Positions 25,381 to 36,839 of a stretch of DNA of 64,000 nt are shown here, in pieces (position 1 is the stretch's first letter; every line of letters begins with the position of its first letter). Below the pieces are notes generated by a model, which made no database searches, was not told the origin of the DNA, and was given only the letters and a program-made list of their open reading frames with translations. Origin of the DNA: Thamnidium elegans (Eukaryota > Mucoromycota > Mucoromycetes > Mucorales > Mucoraceae); contig JAIXMG010000004.1 in the NCBI GenBank assembly GCA_025201345.1, positions 496,001 through 560,000 of the forward strand, read 5' to 3'. The position numbers and the translations under genes are program-made.

Positions 25381-25718
25381 TTTTATGGACATAAAAGAAG
25401 AGTGATTTTTTTAGAAAAAAAAAAAGATAAAATAAGTACTTATTAGGTCGATAAAATAGTTCATGCGATCTATTTCATCGTTTTTATACAAGTACATGTC
25501 TACAACTTGTTACAACTTATTTTAACAAACCGAAAATGTCTCATGCGTCGCACATTTTTTGTCTGAACGTGTAAATAGAACGTGTACCAAAAAAAAAAAT
25601 TCAGCCGTACCAATTAAGACTCTTTGATTGACTTTGTGCCACTTGAATGTATGAGTAACATAGATTATACAAAATGAAAGAGAGACTAGTACTTAAAACA
25701 AAAGAAAAGAAGAAACGT
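25381..25718. other. Spacer, nothing recognised
   Basis: No coding signal, RNA gene or repeat was recognised between the decayed gene and the 3' end of the coiled-coil gene. Confidence 0.4.
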
Positions 25719-27251
25719 TTATTCAAGTACATCTGCATTATCATCACCTTTTTTAACCATATCGGCATTATCCTTGTCTTTAACTAATTCATCATTATCG
25801 CTGTTTTCGACTACACCGCCTTTATCACTGCTTTTAACCGATTCATCACTATCACTAATCTTAACTACATCTTCATTATCATTGATTGTAACTACATCTT
25901 CACTATCATCACTTTTAACTGCATCGTCCTTCTCATCGTTTTCAACACAGAATACTTTTCCGGGTACAGTGAAACCATGTTCATTATCTAATTCATCTCT
26001 AGCAACAAAAGTAGGGGTAATTGATAAAAAGACAATACCATTTGGCTTGCCCTTTGCAGTTGCCTTCATTGTTTGTGCATCAAATAAGGTTTTGCCTTCC
26101 TCTACTGGGATACGTTCAATCTTAATTTCTTGTCCTTTTACAGCTAAATTTAATTTTAGTGCTCTTTGAATTAAATTTTCAATTTTCTTTGGATCTTTTT
26201 TTAAAGGCGGGTATACGGATTCTAGCACAGAAACGATTTCAGCAAGTAATTGATCTTTTGCTAGTTGAATTCGAGCCTCTTCATCACCAGGTTGTTGAAC
26301 AACAAGTGAACAAATTTGTTGTCTTAGACGGTTTGACCACTCTTTATTTCTGGTAGACATCCAATCATCAATTTCTTTAAATGAATCATTGATGGAGATA
26401 CCAAGATGAATAGGTATATCAATGACTCTCGTTAATAACGTGTTTATAAGATACTTTTCAACAAATAATGTGATATAAGATGTATCTAATAATTCCTCGC
26501 TAGCTGGTAACATGTACTTTTTGATTAAATCAGCCTTATCCTTCCAATGATCAAATACGAATTGAGTACCGCCTTGACGGTCCATCTTTGACTTTAATCC
26601 CATACAAGTATTATTTAACTGACTTAATAAATGAGATATCTCTGGTTGAATTGTAGATAAATCATCATCGGTAACTCGAATAGTTTTAACATAGGAATAA
26701 AAATTAACTTCCAACTTTGAATATTCTTCTTTTTTTAACTCTAATTCTCGTCTTAACTTTTCAATATTATTTTCCAATTCTTTACACCTTGCTTGTTGTT
26801 CGGTTAAAACACGCTCTGAAGCTTCTTTCCAACTAGAAACTGAAATTTGTTCTTCTACTCTTTCTTGTTCAATATGTTGTTTATACTCTTCTTTTTCCGT
26901 TTGAATACGTTCCAGTATTTCTTTATGAATATGAAGTGATTCATGTAAAGAATGAATAATTAAATCCTTATCTGAATCTGTTTCCTTTTGTGAGTCAACT
27001 ACACGAAACGAATGAACAGAGTTTTTACGTTCTTCAACTGAGGAATGAAAGTTTTTGGATGTAGTATCTACGGCTGTACTATTATTGCTAATACTATCTA
27101 CATCTTCCTTTTGTGACATCTTGTTCTTTGAATGGTTATGATGGTAAAAGGTTATCAAAGGATCGTATTTCCTTTTTAACAGCAATAAAAACACCGCCGC
27201 TGAGTTAAAACTAACTGATGTCATCGTTGATCGAAGCGCTTCCTGACCCAT
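25719..27251 (-). CDS. Uncharacterised coiled-coil protein with acidic repeat tail
   Basis: A single exon encodes 510 aa from the ATG at 27251; an in-frame ATG at 27344 would add 31 residues rich in aromatic residues and Lys, and another lies near 27120. Residues about 10-35 include a short hydrophobic stretch (SAAVFLLLL) that may be a membrane anchor. A long coiled coil follows (about 80-200, rich in Glu, Lys, Arg), then a helical domain (about 215-410) and a small beta-rich region around KGKPNGIVFLSITPTFVARDE. The last 65 residues are an acidic repeat of nine residues (consensus VVKxSDxDE). I do not recognise a named family, though similar proteins appear conserved in Mucorales (memory). 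Mitofilin/MIC60 was considered but its C-terminal signature is absent. Confidence 0.75.
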   Translation of the reverse strand: MGQEALRSTMTSVSFNSAAVFLLLLKRKYDPLITFYHHNHSKNKMSQKEDVDSISNNSTAVDTTSKNFHSSVEERKNSVHSFRVVDSQKETDSDKDLIIHSLHESLHIHKEILERIQTEKEEYKQHIEQERVEEQISVSSWKEASERVLTEQQARCKELENNIEKLRRELELKKEEYSKLEVNFYSYVKTIRVTDDDLSTIQPEISHLLSQLNNTCMGLKSKMDRQGGTQFVFDHWKDKADLIKKYMLPASEELLDTSYITLFVEKYLINTLLTRVIDIPIHLGISINDSFKEIDDWMSTRNKEWSNRLRQQICSLVVQQPGDEEARIQLAKDQLLAEIVSVLESVYPPLKKDPKKIENLIQRALKLNLAVKGQEIKIERIPVEEGKTLFDAQTMKATAKGKPNGIVFLSITPTFVARDELDNEHGFTVPGKVFCVENDEKDDAVKSDDSEDVVTINDNEDVVKISDSDESVKSSDKGGVVENSDNDELVKDKDNADMVKKGDDNADVLE

Positions 27252-27344
27252 TTCTCTCTTCTTTTTGTTTTGTTTACTTATAAAATATGTATAAAAAAAA
27301 AAGAGAGAGAGAATGTATGTATGTATACTTTTTATTGTCAACAT

Positions 27345-27980
27345 CTAATACATTTTATACAATGAAATATCGTCTTGGGTTTAGTATGAAAACTACTTTT
27401 TCATCATGTGATAATGTATATAGAGGCACATACACATAATTGAAAAATGAACCTTCTGATTCAAAAAAAAAAAGAATCTCCTTTTTGAATTTTCATTATC
27501 TCTAAAGGGGAAGTTGAACTAGAGTGAAAAAAAAAAATGCGTTGTGGATTTAAACTCCTTACGTGCCTACAAAAAGGATTATACGTTCGCGTGTTTTTGG
27601 CATGTTAAACTTGTTCTGACCTATTTACCGGCACTATAGACATGTATTGCTGAAGCATATGTGCAGGAATAAAGGGTGCTTTTTGATAGTAGCCACAAAA
27701 AAAGAGAAAGCTCTAAGATATTTTTCTTTTTGTACGCGGTCAATATATACCTAAGCATTTCCAAAAACCCCTTCAAGAAGGTTTAATCTTACGGTTTATA
27801 TGGATTTATGCATAAACTTCTCCCCCTCCTTGTATTTCATGCAATCTAAAAAATAGAATGTTATATTAAATAAGCCACGATGTGACTAGTTTTCTTTCAG
27901 GTACCAGAATTGTAATGCAAAAAAAAAACCACTTACTTTTTTTTTTTCTTTTTTTCATACATACACAGATACAAAGCAAA
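27345..27980. promoter_or_regulatory. Shared promoter region between divergent genes
   Basis: This 0.6-kb spacer separates the divergent starts of the coiled-coil gene and JIP5. No gene is seen in it. It has A runs near 27464 and 27530 and a T-rich tract at 27938-27956 just before the JIP5 ATG. Confidence 0.35.
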
Positions 27981-29411
27981 ATGAATCCCGGTGAAAACAA
28001 ACCCGCTCCTTTAGAATTCGATAACGATATCTTTCATCTTGATCTTCATCCCAGTAGTGACATTGTTGCTACTGGTATGATTAACGGGCGTGTTCATTGG
28101 TAAGGTAGACAACCCTTTTTTTCAAAAAAAAAAAAAAAAACGAAACCTAAAAACTAAGAGGAAAAAATATATATAGTTATCGATATGGTTTGCAAGAACA
28201 TGAACATTTATGGACTGCAAAAGCATTTAAAAAATCTTGTAGAGGTGTTTCTTTTACTCCTGACGGTTCAAGTAAAGTATTACTTAATCCTTTTGAAAAA
28301 AAAAAAGGGAAAAGAAAAAGAATTGACAGTTCCTTTTTTATAGACCTTTACGCTATTTCTCGTGATAGATCAATTCAACTTTTAGATACAGAGACCGGAA
28401 GCGTTATTCGTGTAAGAGAAACCACTCATGAGTAAGATTTGAAATACACCCTCATAAATACTATACAACACTGTAACTTACCATTATATGTATTAGTTCT
28501 CCTATTAATTCACTTTTAGTGATTGATGAACGTATGTTAGCTACGGGTGATGATCAAGGTGTCATCAAGGTAAAAAAAAAAAAAAAAAAAATACATACAA
28601 AATTTTGATAGATACACCGAAAAAAAAATTAACAAGGTATAAATAGATTTGGGATAGTCGTAAAGAAGAAGCTGTCATGACATATAGCGAACACGAGGAT
28701 TACATTGCCGATATGACATACAGTGCACAACACAAAACTTTGCTTGCAGTTGGTGGTGATGGATACCTTTCTACATGGGATATCCGTAAACCCAACGTAG
28801 TTGCCATGTCCGATCAAATCGAAGATGAATTATTATCAATTGAACTTGTCAAGAACGGTAAGAAAGCTGTAGTAGGTACACAAGATGGTGTGTTAAGTTT
28901 ATGGTCCTGGGGCGATTGGGGAGATTATAACGATCGTATCATGGGACATCCCAATTCCATTGAAGCACTCTGTAAATTAGATGAAGATACTTTGGCTACC
29001 GGTAGTAGTGACGGTATTATTCGTTTGGTTACCGTATTACCAAATGAGTTCCAAGGTGCTTTAGGTGATCATGGCGAAGATATGCCAATTGAAAACTTGC
29101 GTCTTAGTCACGATAAAAAGTACTTGGTGTCTAGTGGTCACGACGATAAATTACAGTTCTGGGATGTTGCACATCTCTTTGCAGAAGAAAGTGAGGCTGT
29201 GGATGAAGAGGAAACTGAGGAAAAGGCTCATGAAGAGGAAGTGAAGGAACCTGTAGAAGAAAAAGAAGAAAATGATAATGATGATGATGGTTGGGGAACT
29301 GATTCAGACGATGATAGTAAAAATAAAAAGAGAAAGAAGACTCAAAAGAAGAATACAAAGGCTGAAAAGAAAAAGGACATTAGAAGTACTGCTTTCTTTG
29401 CTGATATGTAA
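27981..29411 (+). CDS. JIP5: WD-repeat protein Jip5/WDR55
   Basis: Five exons (27981-28099, 28177-28271, 28344-28431, 28497-28569, 28647-29411) encode 379 aa. Seven WD-type repeats are visible, starting with FHLDLHPSSDIVATGMINGRV; typical WD ends include TWDIRK, LWSWGDW and FWDVAH. The C-terminal 70 residues are acidic then strongly basic (EEE, DDDD, KKRKKTQKK), the usual nucleolar tail. Jip5/WDR55 is needed for ribosomal RNA processing and large-subunit maturation. The signature SWGDWGDYNDRIMGHPNSIEA is distinctive for the family. The gene is complete and convergent with the RhoGAP gene (181 bp between stops). Confidence 0.9.
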
Positions 29412-29592
29412 AGTAGAAACAAAACAAAAAAAGATGATTTTAATTCTATTAAATAAAAATATACACAATTACAATTAAAAAAAAGGAGGGGAGGGTAAAA
29501 AGAGAAAAAGAAAAGGGTTATAAAAAAGTACAAAATATGAAGAAATGGTTATATAAGGTGTGTTAGACTAAAGGTAGAAAGGAAGGGAAGGT

Positions 29593-32500
29593 TTATGCAT
29601 TTTTGTTCACTAAAGAGAACAACTCAGTTGAATGTAAAAGAATGTACTCAATGGTAGCATTTTTATAACTGATATCAAGGAAATCTCTTGAAGGATCACT
29701 ATGACGCATTAAAGTAGGTGCAAACACCATCGATAAGTTCTTGACTGTCATTCTATTTTCATCACTTCGATTAAAGACACGATCAAGATGTTGGAATAAA
29801 AGAATAATGGTATCTAAATGTGCTTTCGGAAGTTTACTGAGTGTATCAGCAAAAGCAGTAATCTTCTTTTCATCTGGATTCATGGCTATAAATAAATAAA
29901 AACGTTTTAATATAAACTATAAATAAACTCGATATATACATATATATATATATATAAACTTACAAGAAATAGTGATAAAACTGTCATAATGTTCAAAAGT
30001 TAAAAGTGGGTTAGGGAGTTCTCTGAAATATTGCTTCAATACACTTGTAATGGCACAGAAATCATTGTATTCCTCTTCATCACATAAATTGATTTTTTCT
30101 CCTTGATCAAAAGCAAGTTGAATAGCACGCATTTGTGCTGCTCCGCCGGACTTTCTATAAATACCTTCGTATTCTAACCCTCTTGATTCAACCGCTTTAA
30201 TACAAGCGTCGACGATCGTTGGTACTGGTCTGTTTTCCATTTGACAACGTTCAGATAAATCAAAACCAAACATGCTGCTTTCCGAGATGGATTTCTTGGC
30301 TGGTGCAGATGATGATGATTTTTCATGGTTACCAAACATAGACAAGTTGGTTGTGCTGTGATAGTACTCGCTTGTCAAGTCTAAATTACTACTAGTACTA
30401 GCTGATAAACAATTTTGAGGTACTTTACTCAAACAACGTGAGTGAGAAGAGAACCCGCAACAATCACATCGGTATTCTGATCGACCCCAAATTTTATCAC
30501 CGCAAGCGCCACACTTGACTGGTCTTAAAAACGACATGGGCTGGAAAGAGTGGCTACTGGTACCTCCATGATGCGAAGGCATAATTTGTAAAGAAGCAGT
30601 AGAGTCCATAAATCCCTTGTTTTTAGAAATACTTCTGCTCTCTTGATGTAAACTTTGTAAACTGCTGTTAAAGTTGTTATTACTGTAGATACTAGATTTG
30701 CTAGAGCCGTAAATAGATGATGAAGAGGAGGAAAGTGAAGGTTCAGGTTTGATTGTCTTTGAGGTACTGGTAGTGCCTGCACCTGCCAATTTATTAAACA
30801 TGGTACTGGTCTTCTTTTTAATACTGAATATTTTAGGTGTTTGGTCTTTAATAAAACTATTTCGGGAGGATACGTTGCACATAATTGAGCTGGCATCAGA
30901 TGGTTTACGGGTTCTGGAAACGAGCGATAAGCTGGAATCGGTGGATATGGAAGGTGAAAGTGGAGGGGGTGTAAAGCGTGGTGGTACATTTAAAACGACG
31001 GTTTCTTCCTTTTCTAATGCTCTTTTGGAAAGATCATTGTTAAGGTTGGCTAGTTCTGTATTTTTAGAGTTCAATAAAACCATTTCTCGAATGATTTCGT
31101 CGCGTGTTTTTCTTAATGTCTTGGTTTCGTGTTGTAATAAATCTCTTTCGGATACAAGCGATTTGACTTGAGTTTGAAGACCCTTTTGGTAGCTGGTATA
31201 GAAAGCACTAGAATAAAAAATGTTAACATATTTTATATATATAACACATGTGCTTTTTTTTTATTATTGTTACCTAATCTCTTGCTTTGTAGCATTTTCA
31301 TCAAGTGTAACACCAATTTTATCACGATAATTAATCATGTCTTTACAGGTACGCTCAAGTCCAACACGAAGTTGAGCTACTCTTTCAATTTCTTTTCGTG
31401 ATAAAATACCACCATTCTTTTTCAACAAGGAAGCAATGACTAGTTCCAATTGTTGCTGTGTTTGAGACTCCTTTGTAAAATCTTCTTTTACCTTGGTAAA
31501 TTCATTCAACGCTTGTTCACTAGCGTCTTGTAATGATTTATAATTTGTTTCCACCTCTTGAAGTCGGGACCGAGATTCCAAAAGTTCTTGTTTAAGTTTA
31601 TTTATATCTGTTGTATTTGACTCTTGTTCTTTAAATTCAGAAGGCTTTAAAGAAGAGAATCGTAAAGAAGACTTTAAAATCTCGGAAGCCCGATTGATAC
31701 GAGATTGTGTGGAATTGATTGATTTTGAACTGTCTTTATCGAGTGATAAATTAGCACCCAATGAACTGGAAAGGTTGGCTAAATCATTGGACTCGCTGTC
31801 GAAAAAGGAAAGTGTAAACGGTGAAAGGTCAGATAAAAAGGATGTACTGGTTGTTGAAGAAGGTTCTGGTGTTGGTAACCGCGCTGGATTATGAGGAGTT
31901 TCTTTTCGGACTTGAGACTTTGGTGGTGGGGTATTGTTAGCCTCGGAAGCTGCGACGAGCTATACAAAAGAAAGAAGAAATAGAGTCAATTGAATATGGT
32001 GGATATAAAATACGTTACTAAAAAAAAAATGTTTACCTTGTTTTTTCTACGAACTTTTTCTGCTTTACGTATATCATAACATTTTGTACAGTAAATACCC
32101 TACACAATAAGAAAAAAGAGTTAAATATACATTATTTATATATATATAAATATATATAAATACAAACCTTGGCAGTCTGGGTAAAAATTAAATCTTCAAT
32201 TGATTTTTTACAAGCGATACACTTGAAACAACTGGAATGATACGCCTTTTCACCTAAATTTTAAGGTTAAATGTTTAACTCTTTTTTTATTAAGTTCTAT
32301 GGTTCTTCTTTACCTGTCATAATAGCTTCATCCTTGATAACTTTTTGGCAAGCAGTACAATTATATGAACAATTATCACATACTGGTCTACCGTCATCCA
32401 ATAATAATAAATTGGTTTTACTATCTACACACTCTTCACATTTTGCACAAATAAAACTACAGAAAAAAAAATGTTAATGGCAAACTAACTTGATGACTTT

Positions 32501-32621
32501 TTTTTTTTTTTTTTTACCATTTAACATGGAATAAAGAATCTCCAAAGGCAACAACAGCACCTTCTTCAATTGAATTTGAACAGCCCTGACAATTAGGTAC
32601 AATAATTTCCTCGGTAGACAT
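29593..32621 (-). CDS. LIM-LIM-C1-RhoGAP protein
   Basis: Seven exons on the minus strand (32518-32621, 32314-32456, 32168-32253, 32037-32099, 31274-31959, 29964-31207, 29593-29885) encode 872 aa. Order: two LIM zinc-binding domains (about 10-130, CQGCSNSIEEGAVV, CFICAKCEEC, CFKCIACKKSI, YCTKCY), a Pro/Ser-rich linker, coiled coil (about 215-330), a phorbol-ester-type C1 domain (FQPMSFLRPVKCGACGDKIW, CDCCGFSSHSRC), and a C-terminal RhoGAP domain with the catalytic arginine finger in EGIYRKSGG and the NLSMVFAPTLMR motif. It should switch off Rho-type GTPases such as Cdc42 or Rho1 in polarity and cell-wall control, like Rga-type GAPs. The presence of C1 together with LIM suggests membrane lipid targeting. 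Confidence 0.9.
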
Positions 32622-34738
32622 AATTTTTCGAGATATATATATAAAAAAAAGAAAGAAAAAAAAAGTATATATAAAATAGCAAAAGAAGAATAAGAATATA
32701 TAAAAAGATTGAATTCGACTAATATCGTGATTGAGCGGAGGACTAATGGGATAATTTTACTTTTTTATAATTTACATTAAAAGCTTAAACGAAAAAAGAT
32801 TATAATTTGTGATACAATAGTTTTTTTTTTTTTTTGTATGACATTAAAAAAAATAGACTAAATGCCTAATACAGTAATGTGAATCACAAAAGTTTTTTGT
32901 TAACCTTTTAGAAGTGCTAAAATAAATATGCACCCTTTTATTGTTTTGAATTCATCTTTTTAGTTTTTATAGGCCTTGTTTCTCATCTTGCATGCGGACT
33001 TGGTAAGACCTCTTTTTTAAGTATGGGAAAAAAAAAAAGTCTGCTTATTTAAATCAAAAAAAAAAAAAGGCTATATCTTTGTTTCATTGCTGACACTGAA
33101 AAAAAGTATATATTATTCAATATACATTTAATAAATAAAAAAGTATTCACTATTCGTCCAATAAAAAAAGACTACAGCCACTTTCAATTCAACAAGGTAT
33201 TTGAATAACGCGTATCTAAATTAATTGTTTTTTTTATTAATTGACGAAAAAAAAGTTCATATCAGGCTGGGCTGAAAAAAAAAAAAATAGCCAAATGATT
33301 GCAGGTGTTACAACTTGTTGCATTGAAACTATTCGAACATGATAAGAATAATTGACGATCACTTGATGTTTTATCTTTATTATTTTGTAAAACGGGAAAT
33401 CTATAATTATACTTCCTCGAGCCGTGACAGCACGTTTAAGAAGAATAGTACCTGGATACAAAATAAAGGTTTCTAATTTTAGCACCATATTTCTATGGTT
33501 TTTCGACTGTTACACAACCAGGTATGACACGATGTGGAAAATTTACATTTATTTTTCCTTTACTGTATTTCATGTTCGAAAAAAAAACAAAAAAAAAACT
33601 GGTATTTAGTCGATACCAACCAAAGTGAAAAAAAAGTGTAGACATGTGTTTATGAGAAAATAGACACCCTATTTTATCAACCTAATAAGTATTTATTCTA
33701 TACCATCAAGTATTTTTTATATGTGCACCTTTTGAAGGAGCTTAACTATATCTTGTATTCATTTGTCACTCTGCTTTTTTCTAAAGTTTCTTTTTTAAGT
33801 CCGTACAAAAGGATACTGTTCTTCATAAAGCAACTGCCGTACATAATAGCGAGCGCTCAAATGTGGTCTTCTAGCTCAAAAAACCTTGTTTTATAAATTA
33901 TATTCAGGAACTTTTTTTTTTTTTTTTTTTTCCTGCTAACTAATAAAAAAGAGAGAAATTAACCACGAGCCATTTTTTTGTATAAAAAAAAAGGGAACGG
34001 TATAAAAAACAATAGTTGAAATACATTAACTAAGCTGTATTAGGTATAGAATAAAGCAACATCTGTTTTGTTACTGAATACGGTACAGAAATGTAAGACA
34101 GTGCTAAACTATGCCAAATGACGATTTTGCGCTTTTTAAACTAGGCTGCTTCTTTGGACTATCAACTCAAAATTAAATCGAACCCCCCCCCCCTCCCTTT
34201 CTTGTCAAAATTGATGTATCTTAAAGAATCACTCGATTATGTATTATATAATAAAATCATTAAGTTCATATTAATAATTTATTTTGATTGCGCTGTATTG
34301 TCACAGGGAAAAAGAGAGGGGGAGAGAGGATATGCACTGTCGTCGTTATAAGTATAGGATTTAGAATAAAGATCAAGTGGTATCGCCCCACATATAAAAT
34401 TTATTCTGGGTGAAAGTAGATTACAATATGGACAAAAAAAAAGTCATCTATTTAAAACAAAATCCTTATTTTTTTTTATTTGCTTATGCGGTTTGTATAT
34501 AGGTTCGGCTTGGCTTTTAAGTATCAATTTTACATTGCATAAATGAAGGGATATATATATATATATAAATTAAGAGTAAAATAAGCCGTCGGTCATTACA
34601 TAGTTCTATATCAAAGTATATATAATTTGTTTACTTTACAAAAAGTACGCATGATGGCATACAATAGTTTATATAAATATATTGTCCTTTTTTCTTCTTG
34701 AAGTGAAAAAAAGACGACTTTTATTTATTTCAAATAAA
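32622..34738. other. Long spacer without recognisable genes
   Basis: These 2.1 kb separate divergent genes (RhoGAP and acyl-CoA ligase). I see no family-like frame on either strand. There are frequent A and T runs (for example T22 at about 33910-33931), a C10 run at about 34184, and TA microsatellite at 34552-34566. Part must be promoter for both genes. Confidence 0.45.
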
Positions 34739-36739
34739 ATGTCCAACACTCAACACGTCAATTTATCAGACTACATCCTTAGTAATGGATCCTCTTTTCC
34801 TAGCAGTAATATCGTTTACTCTGAATCGAGTAACGATGAATCTTTGAGCTTTGAGCAACTTTGTATCTTGATTCGACAAATCAATGCTGGTTTACAATAT
34901 AATGTAGGTCTGAAAAAAGGAGAATGTGTTTGTATATCTTCACCCAACAATGTGAGTATTAGAATTTGGTTTGAATCATCGATATACTTAAATTTTTGGT
35001 TTAGATTTATATCCCTCCTATTGCATTAGGTGTCATGGCTTCTGGTAAGAAATAAAGGTTTTTTTTTTAAAAAAAAAAAGGAAACATATCCTTATATTTT
35101 TTTTTTCAAGGCGGTCATATAACACCAACGAACCCACTATTTACTATCCAAGAACTAAAGAAACAACTAGTCATGTCAAAGACAAAATATATTATTGCAC
35201 ATCCGTATAATTTGGATACAGTTTTAGAAGCTGCTAAACTATCTAATATTTCAAAAGAAAACGTCTGGTCTATTTTTGATGATCCAAAAAAAAGAGTAAA
35301 GACTTGGAAGGAAATATTATTGCAAGATGGGAAAGAAGCTGATTCTGTTTCTTTTTCATTTGAAGAAAGTAAAACTACGCCAGCATACATTTGTTTTTCT
35401 AGTGGCACTACTGGTACATACTATATTTTAAAATACTATCGTAGATATGAAAACTCTTATTAAAATCTTTTTCCCTGTAGGACAACCAAAAGGTGTTGTT
35501 TTAAGGTAATTAAAAAAAAAGGGGGAGAGAGGGGAGGAAATATTGAACTGGTATTAAAAACATAAATTACAGTCATCATAATCTTATATCAGCTGCCGTC
35601 GGAGCCAACAAAGTAGTTGCCTCTAGTCCTTCAGTGAACGTATATCAAAAGATACTAGGTGTAATTCCTCTGTTTCACGTTTTTGGTATTCTATCATTCA
35701 TGCTTACATCACTCTACCAAGGATGGGAAGTTGTTATGCTCGCAAGTTACGACTTGGAAAACGTTTGCCAAATTATAGAAAAGCACAAGATAAATTCATA
35801 CCGTGGTGTTCCGCCTATGCTTCTTCACCTGTTAAATAATCCTTCTATCGTCGATAAATATGACTTGTCAAGTTTAAAATTAATTTTAGTAGGCGCCGCG
35901 CCTGTACCGCCTGCATTAGATAGAAGGATGAAAGAAAAGTTTAACATTCAAGTAACACAGGTAATATAGATACATCGAAAAAAAAAACTGTATTCTTAAA
36001 TGGTCATTAACTAAAAATAGGGTTACGGCATGACCGAAACTTCCGCCGTTATGACTATGCAAACTTTAGAAAACTATGCACCTGGATCGGTAGGTCAGAT
36101 GTTGGAGGGAATAATGTATAAAGTAGTTGATGAAGATGGAAAAGGTAAGGTCGCTAAAAAAAAAAAAAAAAGAATAATGAGATACTCATAGTGTATTTTT
36201 TTTTAGAAGTAAAAAATGGTGAAGCTGGTGAAATTTGTATCAAAAGCTCTATTGTTATGCACAAGTACCTTGAAAACCCCTCAGCAACTTCAGAAATGAT
36301 TGATGATGATGGTTTTCTTCATACCGGCGATATCGGTTACGTTAACGACTTGGGTAACTGGTATATTGTAGACCGTACAAAGGAGCTTATCAAATTTAAT
36401 GCCTATCAAATCGCACCAGCAGAACTAGAAGCAGTACTTTTAGAGTGTCCTTTGGTCTCAGATGCCGCTGTTATTGGAATCTACGATGAAAAAAAGGAAA
36501 CTGAAGTTCCTCGAGCTTATATCTCTCTCAACTCCCAAAATGAACAAATATTTCGTAAAGATTTAGAAGCGATAACTCAAGACCTTCATGATTTTGTTAA
36601 TCAAAATGTAATTCATTACAAGAGATTGCGAGGTGGAATTGCTTTTATTGAAACCATTCCTAAGAATGTTTCTGGAAAGATCTTGAGAAAAGATTTAAGA
36701 GAATTATTTAAATCAGAAACAAATAAGAGTAAATTATAA
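34739..36739 (+). CDS. 4-coumarate-CoA ligase-like acyl-CoA synthetase, peroxisomal
   Basis: Seven exons (34739-34951, 35005-35044, 35111-35413, 35481-35505, 35573-35960, 36021-36144, 36207-36739) encode 541 aa. The adenylate-forming P-loop SSGTTGQPKGVVLSH is assembled across three exons. Further hallmarks are PLFHVFGI, GYGMTETS, the HTGDIGYVND hinge region, DRTKELIKFNAYQIAPAELE and the catalytic lysine in PKNVSGKILRKDLR. The enzyme should activate an aromatic or fatty carboxylic acid to its CoA thioester with ATP. The protein ends in Ser-Lys-Leu, a classical PTS1 peroxisomal signal, which argues for fatty-acid or aromatic acid activation inside peroxisomes. Exon 4 is only 25 nt. It is convergent with the DUF1765 gene, 100 bp between stops. 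Confidence 0.9.
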
Positions 36740-36839
36740 AACTTTCAAAATTGGCCCACAATAAACATGATCGTTTGTAGCTACAATATGAGCTTAATAG
36801 AGTGATTATAGTTTTATTTCATATTTTACAAAACAAAAA

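Noticed and set aside
25774..26169. Ser/Leu-rich plus-strand frame of 131 codons
   Set aside because: It is the antisense shadow of the acidic repeat tail of the coiled-coil gene.
25719..27251. Mitofilin/MIC60 identity for the coiled-coil protein
   Set aside because: Coiled coil and a short N-terminal hydrophobic segment fit loosely, but the conserved mitofilin C-terminal signature is missing.
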